Below are positions 20,723-34,033 of a DNA stretch of 64,000 nt, in pieces. The stretch is from Diplodia intermedia (taxonomy: Eukaryota; Ascomycota; Dothideomycetes; Botryosphaeriales; Botryosphaeriaceae). The notes beneath the pieces were generated by a model. It saw only the letters and a program-made list of their open reading frames with translations. It made no database searches and was not told where the DNA came from. The stretch spans positions 124,001 to 188,000 of the forward strand of contig JAKEKT010000065.1 of the NCBI GenBank assembly GCA_021495925.1. The letters are read 5' to 3'. Within the stretch, counting starts at the first letter, position 1, and each line of letters starts with the position of its first letter. The translations under genes and the position numbers were made by a program.

Positions 20723-23700
20723 CGCGAAACAGCGGCCGGCGGACCTCCGAAGGAATAGGCAGAACTCGCTGCAGCGCGCAAAGAACAGCACCGAGCAGCT
20801 GCGGATGCGCACCCGCGGCGGCAGCAACAGCACCGTGAGGACCGACGACGGCGCGCAGAGCCGTGCTGGCAGCCGCTTCGCCGTGGGCAACGTCGGCAGC
20901 AACGGCATCATCTACCTACGGTACCATCACACCCACCCTGGCCCGAAAGCGCCTCCGAATTTCTCTGCACGAGCGAGGCGCCGCGCCGCGACTTCAGCTA
21001 ACGAACCAATGTCATCATTTCAGGCCCGTCGCTCGCACAGGCACGCCGCGGACGCGTCCACCGCCCGCGCCCTTCGTCTTCCCGCCCATCACTCCTCCCG
21101 ACAGCCTTGCGCCCGATGCCCGCGTTCCTCGACGACCCAGCAATGGCTGGCACGACAGCGCTCCCTCTGGATCGCGCACTCCGACTCCAGCACGCACGCC
21201 CGCTCGCAGTCCCACCCCGGCGGTGAAGGCCAACGGCGTCACCAAGTCCACGTCGAAGGCCCGCCGCCCCTCGCACGCCCGCTCGCATTCGTTCTCCACC
21301 ATCAATGACCACGCTCGCTCGCAAAGCATCGACTCGAACACGTTCAAGGTGGTCATTGACCGCCCCAAGACGTCGCGACCGCGGACCGCAGACACGTCGT
21401 CGTTCCCCGTTCTCGACGTTCCCATTCCCCACTACCGCCTAGGCAATCCCCGATTCAGCACCCAAGGCACCGCCATCCTGCGCAGCTCCGCCTACACACG
21501 CACCTCCGCCACCGACGACTTTCGCTCTTCGCTCTTCTCCAACAAGCTCACCCCGACCCTCGGCACCTTGTTCCCTGCCCCCGGCCCGATGCTGAACCGC
21601 AACTCGCAGCGGTACTCCGACATCTCGTCGAGGACACGCTTCTACGACCGGCCCATCACGTACATCGAGCCCTCCACCCAGGGCTCGTCGACTCCCTTGA
21701 CGCCCCTCATTCCCACGGTGCCGATTTCTCCCAAGATTTACGACTCCTTCACGAAGAACGCCGATGACCCCGCCGTCGTTCGATATGCTGCAACTGGCGA
21801 AATAATCGCAGCAACCCCGGCTCGCTTGATAGCTCACATCACTTCCCCCAGCTTCCTGGACTACGAACTCTTATCTGATTTCTTTTTGACGTTCCGCTCT
21901 TACCTGACCATCGGCGATTTGATAGCCTACTTGATAGCTCGCCTACGATGGGCGGTAGAGCGCTCGGACGACTTTGGACGAATAGTCCGGGTGCGAACAT
22001 TCGTTGCCCTCCGGCATTGGATCCTCAACTATTTCACCGAGGACTTCATACCTTTCTTGAATCTCCGGGAACACTTCTGCAAGCTTGTCAACGACCTGTA
22101 CCACGATCTGCAGATGCGCGAGGATGGAGGAGGTGGAGACTTGAAAATTATTGGGGAATTGAAAAAGTGCTGGAGAAGGACTTGTGCTCTCTTCTGGGAT
22201 GACTTAGAGGCGGTCGGCAGGGATACCCCCGATGAGGATATTCGTCCAGGCGGCCAGGCTGAACTGGAGCCACTCGTTCAACCCGCGAGGCTGTCTGACG
22301 TCGCACCAGCGCCACCCGCCCCAGTCGAGACCCATGCTCCGGAACCAACGACTCCCCCAAGAAAGGCAAATCGATCCGCTCAGCCTCTCCACGTGCACTC
22401 GATTTCTCCGCCTAGCAGGCCTTCGGACCGGACCAAAAGTTCTCGTCACGTCCCCCAGAGCTCAATCACAATGTCACCGGGAGAGACCCATGACAACAGT
22501 ACTATACCACTCTCTCCCGCCAGCGAGTTCAGCATGCATGTCATGTCATGCTCGATCCCACTGAAGTCACTTTACCGCAACGAGAACGGGACAGAGATGC
22601 CCCTTTACCCACATCCTGTACCCGTAGGCTCAACTACTGCCCCGTCCCTTCCGACTTCACACCACCGACGGCCCGCGCTTCATTGCCACAAACGCAGTGG
22701 AAGTTTCTCGGACGCTCTAAGAGATCACCGAGCACACTCGTCCATGTCGAGGGGGCGCCCAGAGTCGCAAGACTCGGACGCGAAAGAGCTCGCCCTTCAA
22801 CAGTTTCCAGGAAGCATAATTAGAGGTGCACTGTTCCAACCGGATTCCCCATACATCAATTTGCGATCGGCAGGCGAACTACGGCCGATGAAGTCGCATT
22901 TTGATCTTGTTCTTAACATATCCGGTACACCCCCTTCAAGTTCGAAACCGAATATGGCAAACCCAGGAATGAAAAAGATACTCGGCAGCGTACGGCGAGC
23001 GTTGAGTAGTAGACAGGGTGGTGGATCGCACGGTCAAAATCCCAGCGACACATCGAATCAGACCACGCAGAGAGACTCGATGAGCATTACAGCGTTTACG
23101 CAAACATCTCATGCAGGCGTCCAGAAGAGGCGACAAATTCGGGCAAGACAACAGACTCGTGTGGACCTGCTTGCACAGCGTGTTGCTGAGAGCTTCAACA
23201 AAGCACTTGAGCAGGAGCTGGACAAGGAAAGACAAAACCGGGAAAGTGGAGTGTCCCCTCTTCATCAAAGTCCGGTGCGTCCCGCAAGTATGTCCGCCAG
23301 AACGGATGTGCATCCTGTGAGCGATGGCTCTCGGGAGGCTCGTCCTGGGGTCGAGCGAGGTCTCAGCAAGGTCACTATGGGCAGTGGCTCAATTCTCATC
23401 TTTGACGATACCGGGGCTCCTCCCCCTCTCCCTCTAGTCATGTCTGGCGCCCTCCCTGCCGACGAGAGCACGACATCTGCGCCATCTATGGCAGCAGCTC
23501 CGGAAACTTCCCGCTTCGATGATGCTCTCAGGCAAAGTGGCAACATGCTGGGAAAAGACAGTTTGGAGGCTACTTCCCGGCGTGGTGAGCCGGTCGTCTC
23601 TCTTCCCCCCGTTACCATGCATCCCGACGTTATAATCCAAGCAACGGCGCCGACCCCGACCGTGAACGAAATCTCATTCTACCACGATGAAGTCGACTCC

Positions 23701-26046
23701 TATGAGACGGAGCCGGTACCCAGTCTGCCTGCCAGTCGTCCATCTTTACTCAGGCACTCGAGATCGATGTATCCGACCTCCACGCTTTCGGGCTCACATT
23801 CCTTGCGGAAATTTGCATCGTTTCAGAGCGGAATGACCAGACACAGGCCCGGGTATAGCATCGATTCCAGGTCGTCTGATAACGATCCCTTCCACTTGGA
23901 ACGTGCACCGGCGCCTGCCCCCGCACGCATGCTCCGCAGGCGTCCTGGTGGGGATCTCCGCGGAGCTGCGAACACGAACGATCTGGGTCCCAATGATCGC
24001 CCTCGATCAACCGGTTCAGTGTCTAATTTCGCCCACTCAGTGACGAACTCGGTGGCATATCCTCCCCTTACAGCTGGCTGGAATGATTTATGGAACAACA
24101 TGCCAGATGGTGAAGGTGCTGGAGAATCCGAACGGCGGCCTACCAGCAGGAAATCATTGTCACTCATTGGTACAGACTCTACACAGCCGGTGCTCAGGGC
24201 CTCCTTCGAGAGAGAAGTCGCACGGCTGGCTGCATTGCCTGATGATGATGACGATGATGGAGGCATCGAGGCTGCCTTGCTGAAGCTTGAAGGCAGATAT
24301 GAGAAGAAGAGCCCAGATCCATCACCACAGGCAGCAGAGTTTTATATCCCCAAGGGAGCTCCAGGTCGGTCCATGAAACGAGAGGACTCTCACGGAGGAC
24401 AGGAGGAAGCCGCGAGAGCTGGGGGGCGGAACATCGGGTCCACTGGAACACATCGGGAGCAAACGGTATCTGGCGCATTCGTGGTGTCGCCGTCGTCTGA
24501 GCAGCACACGTCCCCGACTTTTATGCCAGACAGCTCGGTCCCTCAGTCCGAGTACTCTTATTCCAGTGTCCCCCTCCTCGATCGCGGTAACAGCGACATT
24601 GCTGCTGTTACACGCCGAAAAATCAACGAACAGTCCGTGGATTCTGCTCGCCCAGCCGCCTTAGCTCCACAGGCGTGGCGCGCCGCTCAACTGGATCAGG
24701 AGCATCCCTCGGCCGGCTCTTCAATAGAGCATATCGAGGAAACAGAAAGCATGCGCAGGATTCCACGTGGTTCAACGTTCCCTAGATCACCAAAGTCTTC
24801 CAAGTCTCCCAACTCGGTGAAAACGCACCAGTCTTTCCTTTTGGACCCCGAGGAAGAATTTGATGACATCTCGTCGGATCTTTCGACCAGTGTTCCAAAC
24901 GACTCCAGGCGCGAGAGCCATGGCGTGAGAAGCTTCTTTGACGATCAGCCCGCGGACCTTGAGTTCGGAGAGGAACTAGTCCCTCGTCCATTGCGCCATC
25001 CTCCTACGCCACCGACGAGTGACAACGTACTGGATAGGACGATTCCGAATAACATGGACTCGACGGTTTTCCACAGGGGTCTTCCAACGCCCGGTCTCAC
25101 ACCCCCTCTGCACGGTCTTCAGACAGTCCCACTTTCCCAGAATGGTTTCCATCAAGTGCAGGACTTCCAGGCGAAACACAATGCCAACAAGTCGGATTCG
25201 CAGATCGATACGAGTAAGATAGAGCCGAACGACAGGCCCAGAAAGCAGTCCATTCCGGAGCGGGAACGACACATTCCCTTTGTCCTGGCCTACAACTCTG
25301 AGACGCTTGCAGAGCAGCTTACCATTGTCGAGAAGGATGCGCTTGATGAGATTGACTGGAAGGAGCTGATCGAACTGCGCTGGAAGCAATCTTCACCTCA
25401 GATCCGTGACTGGGTGGAGTATTTGCGCACTCAAGAACCCCGTGGTGTCGACGTGGTCATTGCTCGCTTCAACATCATGGTCAAATGGGCGGTGTCCGAG
25501 TGCGTTCTCACGGAAGATCTGGAGGAGCGCGTGCGTTGCATTGTCAAGTACATCCACATTGCCGACCACGCTCGCCGCCTGCGCAACTACGCCACGATGT
25601 ACCAGCTCACAGTCGCACTTCTATCGGCTGACTGCGCGCGTCTGACCAAAACTTGGGACCTAGTTCCAGCCGCAGAGCGAAGCACTCTTCGCGAGCTGGA
25701 GAGCTTGGTGCAGCCGGTTAAGAACTTCCACAACCTTCGCCTTGAGATGGAGACGATTAATCTTGACGATGGATGCATCCCGTTCATTGGAATTTATACG
25801 CGTGACCTGATCTACAACGCGCAGAAGCCAGCAACCGTGGCTGCCGGAGAGAACGACAACAGCGAACCGCTTATCAACTTCGAGCGTCACCAGACTTCGG
25901 CCACGATTGTGAAGAACCTGCTACGGCTACTGGAGGCTAGCACCCATTACGATCTCAAGCCTAATTCGGAAATCATACCCAAGTGCGTCTGGATGGCTGC
26001 TCTGACTGATGAGGAGATTTCCGCGAGGAGTCGGCTGTTGGAGTGA
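20625..26046 (+). CDS. Lte1-like Ras guanine-nucleotide exchange factor
   Basis: Two exons (20625-20920, 21024-26046; 1772 aa) joined by a 103-nt intron (donor GTACCA, branch GCTAACG, acceptor TTTCAG) in phase 2, giving ...GIIYLR-PVARTGTP. A RasGEF_N module begins about residue 357 (GEIIAATPARLIAHITSP) and includes the LDYELLSDFFLTFRSYLT helix pattern. A very long disordered middle follows. The CDC25-type catalytic domain fills residues about 1510-1772, with IDWKELIELRWK and NFHNLRLEMETINLDDGCIP. The distant N- and C-terminal GEF modules and the absence of an SH3 domain favour Lte1, the yeast mitotic-exit/polarity protein, over Cdc25. The substrate is a Ras-superfamily GTPase. Start could also be 20631, which has the better context. 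Confidence 0.85.
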
Positions 26047-27236
26047 AAGACCCCGTCTCCATATCCTACAAGTTGGTTGAGAATTTCTCTTCTTTTCTCG
26101 TCTTGACTACCACTACATACGCCTCCATGAGCGTTGAGACATTTCCTAATCTGTCAAAAACAAACAGACAAAAGTCTGTGGAGTTTTGGGGAATGGAGGA
26201 CACATTTCGTGTCAGTCCACATATTCCGTTATGATTTGACGACCATATACCTCTTGGGGAACTTGCATTTATCCAACGGAGAGAGCATTCTTGTGCATAC
26301 GGATTGCATATATTTCCTTACTCTCGCTCTCTGCTCCCCTTCTCCTTCCTCCTCCTTACATACCACAACTTATCAGGGCCAAGTAATCCGCTCATCCTGG
26401 CCATACACAACCGATAGATGGATGCACACACTCTCACAGCCACTTTGTATCTCCTTTCCAACCTCTATCTTCTTTTATCATCTTAACATTCGCTGTATAT
26501 ACGATTGGATATTTCTTTTTGAAGAGATTAAATGTATAGGGGGAAATCTGAACGAGTGAGAATTGGGGGTTCGCGATGAATGTGTTTTGTTTTTTGTATG
26601 AAGGGAAAGGAGTCGGTCGGGAGGTTTGTTTGATATTTCCAGCTCTTCAGGGCACGCTTTCAGGCGCGCTCGCACCTACACTATCTTGTTTGGGAAATGC
26701 TGCGATGGGTATGGATGGATGGTTTTGGGTGGAGGAAATTGGGTTCGATTGGCGGGGTCTTTTTGTACACACACTGTCTCTCTTTTTTTTGGTTTTTGCT
26801 CTTGCTATTGGGTATCTTTCATGGAAGGCATGGGGCGGCGACTCAACTTCGTGTAATGCGTTTCTCGTTTTGGGCTTTGCAAGCAAGCGTGGTTGGGGGC
26901 TTACTTTTTTGTTCGTGGTCCTGGGATTTGGGTACCTAACTTGTGAATTTCACCATTCCATCGGATTCGAACTGTTCATGCTTCGCATGCTTATGAATGA
27001 TGATCTTGCGTTGCAACAGACCAAATGCATGACGAGAGTGGACTTCTGTTGTGAAAGCACGTCCCATTGTTTTATGTATCCAATATGTATATGCGGATGG
27101 GCTCGCTGCCAGAGCGAGGATCATCATAAAGAGACACTCGTGTTTTCTCACATCCAACTACTTTGTTGCGCTGTCAAAACACCTCTTCCGTCCCCCATCC
27201 TTCTCAAGGCCAACGGGACTAAACACATGGCTGAGT
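26047..27236. other. Convergent intergenic region
   Basis: 1.2 kb between the stops of the RasGEF and flavin monooxygenase genes, AT-richer than its surroundings with a T-run near 26785-26800. It is probably taken up by the two 3' untranslated regions. No gene recognised. Confidence 0.6.
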
Positions 27237-28875
27237 TCACCTCGCCTTCATGCCCAAGCCGTTCCTGACTTTGTCCTCCTGGCGCACGACGTGCAGCGGG
27301 ACGGCCTTGCCGATGCCGAAGAGCACAAAGGCAGCCCACTTCCAGCGGAAGGGGTTGACGACGATGGTGAAGACGAACCAGTAGACGAGCTCGGAGTAGG
27401 TGAAGAAGTCGAAGGCGCCGGTGGGGGCACGAGACTTGATCCAGCGGGTCATGTCGATCCAGCGCTTCATCCAGCGCTCCTGAGGGCGGGTGAGGGGGTC
27501 GACGAGGTACATGAGCAGGAAGCGCGTGTAGATGCCGATATGGTAGTTGCCAACGGAGCCGATGGCGTTGACGTAGGTGCAGTTGTTGGCGCAGATGTCG
27601 ACGTGGGAGGGCGGGAAGACCTGCAGGTACCAGTTCGGCGGGTCGTACGGCTCATCGAAACACTCCTCGGGGAGGAAGGAGAGCGACGGTCGCTGGAAGC
27701 CTGTCGCGAGGATGCACATGTCGCCTTCGATCAGCTTCTCGCGGCCCGGCCCGCCCTTGGGCGTGCCTTGCGACCGGTGGTTGAAGCGGATGCCGTTCTC
27801 TTCGAAGCCGATGATGTCGCCGCGAAGCCAGTCGGCCTTGCCGGAACGGACGAGGTCGAGAACTTCGTCGTTCACCATGGGAGTCTCCTCGAAGACACCT
27901 TTGCTGCCCTTAGGAGGGGACAAGTCTTTGAGGTCGCGGTAGAACAGGAGACGGAGCAGATTTTCGGGTATCCAGGAGAACATTGTTTCCTGGCCGAAGA
28001 TGTTAAAGGCTAGGAGTATGTCGATGATAGGGTTGCGGGGAATAATCCATTTTTCGGACTGTACGACAAGTCAGCACTGCTGTTCATGGCAAGCTTTGAC
28101 CTCTGACATGCACTCACCCTAGAAAGCACATGCGTCTTTTCGGCCTCTTCGCTAGCGACAAATTCCAAGGCCTCAACAGCGCTTGCACCTCCGCCAATGA
28201 CCAGGACTTTCTTGCCTTTGGCTTGCTTGCCATCCAGGTCGGAAGAGTGGTAGATCTCTCCTTTGAACTTCTCCTGGCCGGGGATGTGGGGCACCTTGGG
28301 ATCTCCGCAGGTTCCGACGGCGGCAATGACGCCGTCAAAGCGGCCGTTGGACGTGTCGTTGATGACCCAGCGGCCATTGTTGTCTTTGTAAACCTTGTCG
28401 ACATGTGTGTTGAATTTGGTCCGCTTCTCCAGGCCGTAGGTCTCCCAAAGCTCGGTGATCTGGCTGACAATCTGTTGACGGTCGGGGTATCCGCCGCGCC
28501 ACTTGACGGAGGGGTGGAAGCGGTACATGATGCTGTGGATTTGCAAGCCCGAGGTATTGTTTACTTTCTGAGAGCCGATCAGTCGATAGTCAAGATTGAG
28601 GCAAGCATGGGCGAGCGTACGCTCCATATTCCACCGAGGGCCTTGCGGTCTCCGGCTTCAAAGATGGTGCAATCGAAACCATGCCCAACGCAGTGGGATG
28701 CCGCAGAGACACCAGTCAGACCAGCGCCAATGATGGCAATCTTAGGCCTGCTCAGCTCTGCGTTGGGCGGCGGGGGCGTCGGCGAGAGGATCTTGTCAAG
28801 CACCCATTGCATGAGCTGGTAAACAAAGATGATGGGATTGTGTATGAAATACGAGAGCAGACTTTGGAGATCCAT
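27237..28875 (-). CDS. Flavin-containing monooxygenase, probably membrane-attached
   Basis: Three exons (28621-28875, 28118-28567, 27237-28058; introns 53 and 59 nt) encode 508 aa. The N-terminus (residues 6-30) is hydrophobic and may be a membrane anchor. The FAD Rossmann motif is G50-A-G-L-T-G; the FMO fingerprint FKGEIYHSSDL at 186-196 and the NADPH-binding VLVIGGGASA near 206-215 follow, then an ATGF motif in exon 3. A second hydrophobic stretch (YWFVFTIVVNPFRWKWAAFV) lies near the C-terminus. Class B flavoprotein monooxygenases oxygenate nucleophilic nitrogen or sulfur, or ketones in the Baeyer-Villiger group; the substrate here cannot be told. It diverges from csn12. Confidence 0.88.
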
Positions 28876-29589
28876 TGTGCCGAGGGTGCTCGCAAAGCAA
28901 TTGAAGGAATTGCAGCGGTAGCGCGACCGAGCCAAGCTTTTGAGGAGGAGCGGAGGCTTTGAGCTTGGGGCTTAAGCTGCTGACCCGGTTTGGAAATTGC
29001 TGAAAGACGCAAGCGCCTGCGTCGCGATGACGTAGGGTTCGTGCGTCTGAGCGCCGGTCTTTGCATGTGAAAGGGTGAGCTGCAGCCCGTCCACCCGCTG
29101 AGCAGCGAAAGAAGCACTGCAGCAAACAATGGGACACGCGCGCGATTGGGCGACAAAGACGGCTCTCCGGTCCTTGTCTGCCCTTGAGCTCAGCGAGCAT
29201 GGAGTCGGCATTGCTCCAAAATGATCAAGACGGACTCTCGGCGCGGCGCGGGGGCCACTGGCGCGCGGCCGATGATCGACGGGCCAGAGCGGGCGCGCGT
29301 CCGACTCGCCGCAAATCGTGAGCCTCCGCTTCGACACCCCGGCACCACCACCAACCTTCAATTCGAAGCTTTTCTGCACGACGCTGCCGGGGACCCCGTC
29401 GAGGCATTTCTTTCGCTCTTTGCGCAGAATCCGCACCTTACTTGGCCGCGACGGGCCCCGTTCCGTCTTCACCAGCGTCTGGGAGGCCACCGCGCCCGAC
29501 CATCCCTACGACTGGACCCTGCCTGCCCGCCTGCGCGACGACTTCTTCAAAAGCGTCCTGTTCCTTGACACTGGCCAATAACTCTCAGC
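28876..29589. other. Shared divergent promoter region
   Basis: 714 bp between the flavin monooxygenase and csn12 ATGs. It must hold both promoters. No consensus TATA box stands out and no coding frame is convincing. Confidence 0.6.
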
Positions 29590-31336
29590 ATGGCCATCAC
29601 CCCTACCGTCGACCAATTCCTCGCCGAGATCGCCGCTATTCTGCAAGCCAAGAATGGCGCGAAGCTGCAAGACTACCTGGTGTTCGAGCCAACTGGCGGC
29701 TCATACCCACCATTATACACGCAGATGATTCTCGAAATCAGGGGGGCTTTTCCGAAGGGCACGGACGATGCGCTGGAGGACAAGTGCAACCGCGCTCTGC
29801 CCGGCTTGCAGGAGCTCGACGACGGCTCTTCGTGGTCAGCTTTTGTCCGCTTCATCGCCCAATACTTTGCCTTCCTGAGAGATCTCGACGTGGAAAACCT
29901 GTCAACGAAACAGTTGGAAGCATACAACCTGCTGGCAGAACTAGCTGCGTAAGCCCGCAGCGCCTTCCGCAGGCCTGGCGAGTTGCTAACCAAGACCTCA
30001 CAGAAAATGTAACAGCGCGTTAGCTCACCCGTCCATGGGAATTGTCATCCTACCGACCGTCATAGCCTGCGCTCGAATGCTTGCTTCGCTTGCAATCATC
30101 CTCGACAAGCGCCCGGACCTCATAGTCGATGTACAACCGCAAGGGGGTGACGACGGAGGCGAGAAGCAGACGCTGGGTGAAAAGGCCGTGGAGATTATAA
30201 GGAATGCGTTCGTTACCTGCTTGAATGACCGAACAGGGAACTTGTCTGGTGTCCGCGATGGCAGGCCCGATGGCAAGAGGGTAGGCATCTACAAGCTTGC
30301 CAACCTCTGCCTCAAGATTCTCTTCCAGGGCAGTAAATCTCGGAGCGCAGACACCATCTTCACCAACATCGACAACGCTTCCCCTCCTTTGGCAATCTTC
30401 CCCTGGCCGGAGCGAGTGACCTATCTGTATTACCTGGGGCGCTTCCACTTTTCCAACAACCACTTTTACCGCGCTCAGCTGGCTCTTCAGTCCGCATACG
30501 ACCAGTGCAATCAGGAGCGCCTCAACCAGCGACGCTTAATCCTCATCTACCTGGTCGCATCCAACATAATACTTGGGCGCTTCCCCTCGCAACACCTGCT
30601 CCAGCAGCCGGAAGCTGTCGGACTCCGGGAAAGGTTTGGGCCTATATGCCGAGCAATCGTAAAGGGAGACCTGGCCAGATTCCGGACGCTGTTGGACGTT
30701 GAGAAGGGCGAGCACATCGAATGGTTCCTCTTCCACCGCATATTGTTTCAGCTGCGCAACCGCTGCGAAGTCTTGGTTTGGCGCTCTTTAGTACGCCGGA
30801 CGTTTCTTATCAACGGTGATCAGGGAGACCCGACATCAAGAAAAGCACCCACGCTTGCTCTGCAGGATCTTGTCGTGTTGGCGCAGTTCTTGGAGAAAAA
30901 GGCCTTGTCCCCAGAAGCGGCGATGTACCGTGGGCCGGCGCAGAGGCATCCCAATTGGGCGTTCTTCACGATGGAACCGTCGAAGAACCAACTCTATATG
31001 GATCCAGACTTCGAGGGCGCGGATGAGGTCGGGCCTGAGTTTGTGGCGCCGGATATGGACGAGATCGAGAGTATCGTAGCGGCGCTGATCGATCAAGGTT
31101 TGTTGGGAGGCTTCATCTCGCACAGGCAGTTGCGCTTTGCCATCACAGGCGCAAAGCGAAAGGGTGCATTGGCCGCGGGATTCCCCAAGCCATGGCAGGT
31201 GATCAAGGCGAAGTTCAGCAACGAGGTACCTGGTTGGAAGGCAGATGCACCGACGGCGCGGGCGGGTGGGGCATTCAGTGCGGGGAGGGTCATCAATTTG
31301 AGCGGCGCGAGACCAGTGGGTGCGGCAGGGGCATAG
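29590..31336 (+). CDS. csn12: Csn12-type PCI-domain protein
   Basis: Two exons (29590-29948, 30004-31336; 563 aa) with a 55-nt intron (donor GTAAGC, branch GCTAAC) in phase 2, giving ...LLAELAA-KCNSALAHPSMG. The central helical repeats include TYLYYLGRFHFSNNHFYRAQ. The C-terminal PCI winged-helix region (about residues 410-520) includes ESIVAALIDQGLLGGFISH and carries the interrupted loop seen in fungal Csn12. Csn12 was named for the COP9 signalosome, but in yeast it pairs with Thp3 and the Sem1/Dss1 peptide and acts in splicing or mRNA handling, as does its relative PCID2/Thp1. The start has a fair context (agcATGgc). Neighbouring gene: divergent flavin monooxygenase. Confidence 0.88.
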
Positions 31337-32035
31337 ATGTTGGGATGCGATCAAGAGAAGGTTAAGAGAGTCGGAAGATACCCCGCATAGCGCTTGACAG
31401 ATCAAGAGAAGCAACTTCATCCGTCATCACCTGCAAATGGAACAACGGACAACGTCACGCCAGGGCAGCAGAGCGATGATGCGGCTGCAGGTAAACACGA
31501 TGAGCAGCTTCTGGCCCCGCTAAAACCACATGCCAAGCCGGGGTAGGCGATCGAAGAGCTGCCGTGCCGGGGCCCTAGCTGATCTTGCGCAAGTCCCGCG
31601 ATCCTATTGAATCGATGTCGCAAGTGAGGGGCTCGCAGCGCCGCAATCGACCAAAGAAGAAAGGGGCCGCCGGCTGTTGTGGGCACCCGCTGACGGCGAG
31701 TCTGGTATGCACATGGATGTAGGTGACGTCAGTATATCCGCACCACGACTATTCAAAGGCCGGCGCCGCAGCGCTGTGAAGGCTACCCCTCCATCGAACC
31801 AATTCCTCGCTCTCACTGTAAGTGACCCTGCTCCTCTACGAAAATGTCTGCTGGCATGATGATCCGCTTCGATGCCATTGTCCTGCGGCAGGCGCGGTTG
31901 AAGCTGTTTCCGAAACTAGCAATTTGTAAAGCAGCAGCGCTCACATCACGTCACAGCAGCACTACACTTCCCCGCACCCCAATTGCACAAGCACCTCGCC
32001 TCTCAGCATCCATCCAGGGCACCACCTCAGCCAAA
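31337..32035. other. Intergenic region / leader of the bli-3-like gene
   Basis: 700 bp between csn12 and the Bli-3-like start. From 31844 an ATG is in frame with the Bli-3 coding region with no stop between, so part of this stretch may be coding (see finding). The rest shows nothing recognisable. Confidence 0.5.
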
Positions 32036-32776
32036 ATGTCGACCTTCAGTAACGCCGACACCGGCAGCAAGACCGCCGACCCCTATGTCGCCAAGAACCA
32101 GCAGGAGCCTGATCTCAAGACCAAGGTCACGGATCTGATCAACTTCGCCGACAAGCAGAAGTTCTGCATGATGACTACTATCACGCACAGCGGACTACTG
32201 GCAAGCAGGTGCATGGCCTTGGCCGGCAAAGTATGTGATGGCCCCATTCCAGCCTGCTCTCCCCTTGCCTCGAAATGATGCGCGTGCTGACAGGGATCAT
32301 AGGAAGCGAACGGTCTCGACCTGCTGTTCCACACGAACACGGAGTCGGGCAAGACGGACGACCTGAAGGACGACTCACACATCAACATCTCGTTCCTGTC
32401 GTCAGCAGGCGAGTGGGCGTCCATCAGCGGCAAGGCGAACATTGAGACAGACCGCGCTGAAGTCAAGAAGTACTACTCGGTTGGTCTGAAGGCGTGGCTC
32501 GGCGACCTTGGAGACGGCACCCACGACGGTGGCCCCGAAGACCCGCGCATCGGCATCATCCGGGTCAAGACGGTGACGGCCCAGTACGCCATCTCCAGCA
32601 AGACGTCGGTCGGCCAGTTCGTGGAATTCGCGAAGGGAGTTGCCACGGGCGAGGCGCCGGCGATCAACAAGTTGAGAAAGCTTGACGAGTCGGAGGTGCA
32701 GCAGTGTAAGTTGGCTCTTGGCGTGATGAAGGAGCGTTGTGGCTGACATGGACCAGGGCGCACGAGTCCGCAGTAA
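32036..32776 (+). CDS. bli-3: Bli-3-like FMN-binding split-barrel protein
   Basis: Three exons (32036-32230, 32303-32705, 32757-32776; introns 72 and 51 nt) encode 205 aa. The last exon contributes only six codons and makes the conserved end QQWRTSPQ. The protein opens MSTFSNADTGSKTADPY, as Neurospora BLI-3 does, and belongs to the pyridoxamine-5'-phosphate-oxidase-like split-barrel (general stress protein 26) family: FCMMTTITHSGLLASRCMAL and ISFLSSAGEWASISGKAN are the core strands. Members bind FMN or other flavins; bli-3 was found as a blue-light-induced gene in Neurospora, and its biochemical role is unsettled. The start at 32036 has a good context (aaaATGtc) but an upstream in-frame ATG at 31844 exists. 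Confidence 0.88.
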
Positions 32777-34033
32777 CGGCGGGTTGAGGCGGAAAGGCCC
32801 GTAGGCCGTAGGACGGAGTGGACATGGCGACAAGGGGTAATATTGACAGGCGTGGAGGGACTATGGACTTGTAATACTACCTTGGCATGGTCATGAGCAA
32901 TGAACATCTTTCTGCTTTGTGTCGGAGACGATGACTACGTTTGCTCGGTGCCAACGCGTAACGGGTGGTTGGCCGGGATCGTTTCGAAGTTTTATGAACT
33001 GGCCGAGGCGCAGGGCGCATGCGCTCCTAGGCCAGGCTCACGCGCTCGTTCCGTGCATCCATAGCTCCTTCGTGCTGTTGCTGTGGCGGCCATTCCCCCA
33101 GGGCAGGCACGCTTGCGCAGGGGAGCTATAGCCACTCAGCTCATGCTATCGAACAAAGTTGTTTCGGGTTGACTACAGGTGCGGGCAAGGCTGAGCGGTG
33201 GTCGAGAGCGCTGCGAGCGCGCTCCTGCTCGCGGCCACAGCTCCGCTGGCCGGCATCCGCGGCTCGAGCACAGCGCCCACGCCGATCTTTTTTGATTGCA
33301 TCGGGCTGGAGCGCGCATCATCGGCCGCCACTGGCCGCGCGAGGCACGGTTGCAATGACGGCTAAACAGCCAATTGAGCAGGGCAGACGCGATGCGGCAG
33401 GCGGCTGCTGGCGGCCATTTATAGCACGGCAGCCTCGTGGCGCGGCAGCAGTGTGCCTATCGCAGAGGGCAGCGATGTGCAGACCCGCGAGTGCCATCAT
33501 CCCCGAGCGGCGGGCAGGCTCGCGACCGGGGCTGGCGGGTGCGCGCCAATCAGACGGGCGCCGTCCCTGGCGACCTCATTTCCAACCCCGGCGCCGCTTG
33601 GCCATAGCACGACCGCGTCCGCGCCCTGACCCCCATTACCACGCGCGCCGCCCATCTCACGCTGTGCGCCCTTCTTTCCTTCTTCTTCACCACCGTCGCC
33701 AAGCCTCGCGACCGTACGGTGCTTCCGCTCTCTTCGCCTCCGCGTGCGACCCGGCAGTCGACGTCCTTCTTTTATCGTCGGCAGGCCCTCACATTCGCTC
33801 CCCACGCACCTGCGCCTCACCTGCGCCCAAGCGCTGCGTCGCCCCAGCATTCCGCTGCCACAACAGTCTGGACGACCTCGCATCCCTTCATTCCGACCCA
33901 GCCCACTGCATCTCTGCAGAAATACCCCGCCGCACGCAATCCCTGTCGTGTTCCGTCTCCGCAAAACGACCTTCGAGCCGGCCCGCGTCGCTCGTCGCAG
34001 ATAGAATATCTAAAACGCTAGACCACCGCAAGG
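32777..34033. other. Intergenic region, promoter of the SH3 gene
   Basis: 1.26 kb, GC-rich, with a pyrimidine-rich patch (33668-33690) and another region of C-rich leader sequence up to 34033. An open frame of 357 codons runs through it in a different phase from the SH3 gene but its composition (Arg/Ala/Pro) is not protein-like. Confidence 0.55.

Noticed and set aside
26955..26985. T-arm-like sequence (ggattcgaac) suggesting a tRNA on the minus strand
   Set aside because: The flanking bases do not pair into a T stem, and no D arm, anticodon arm or acceptor stem can be drawn.
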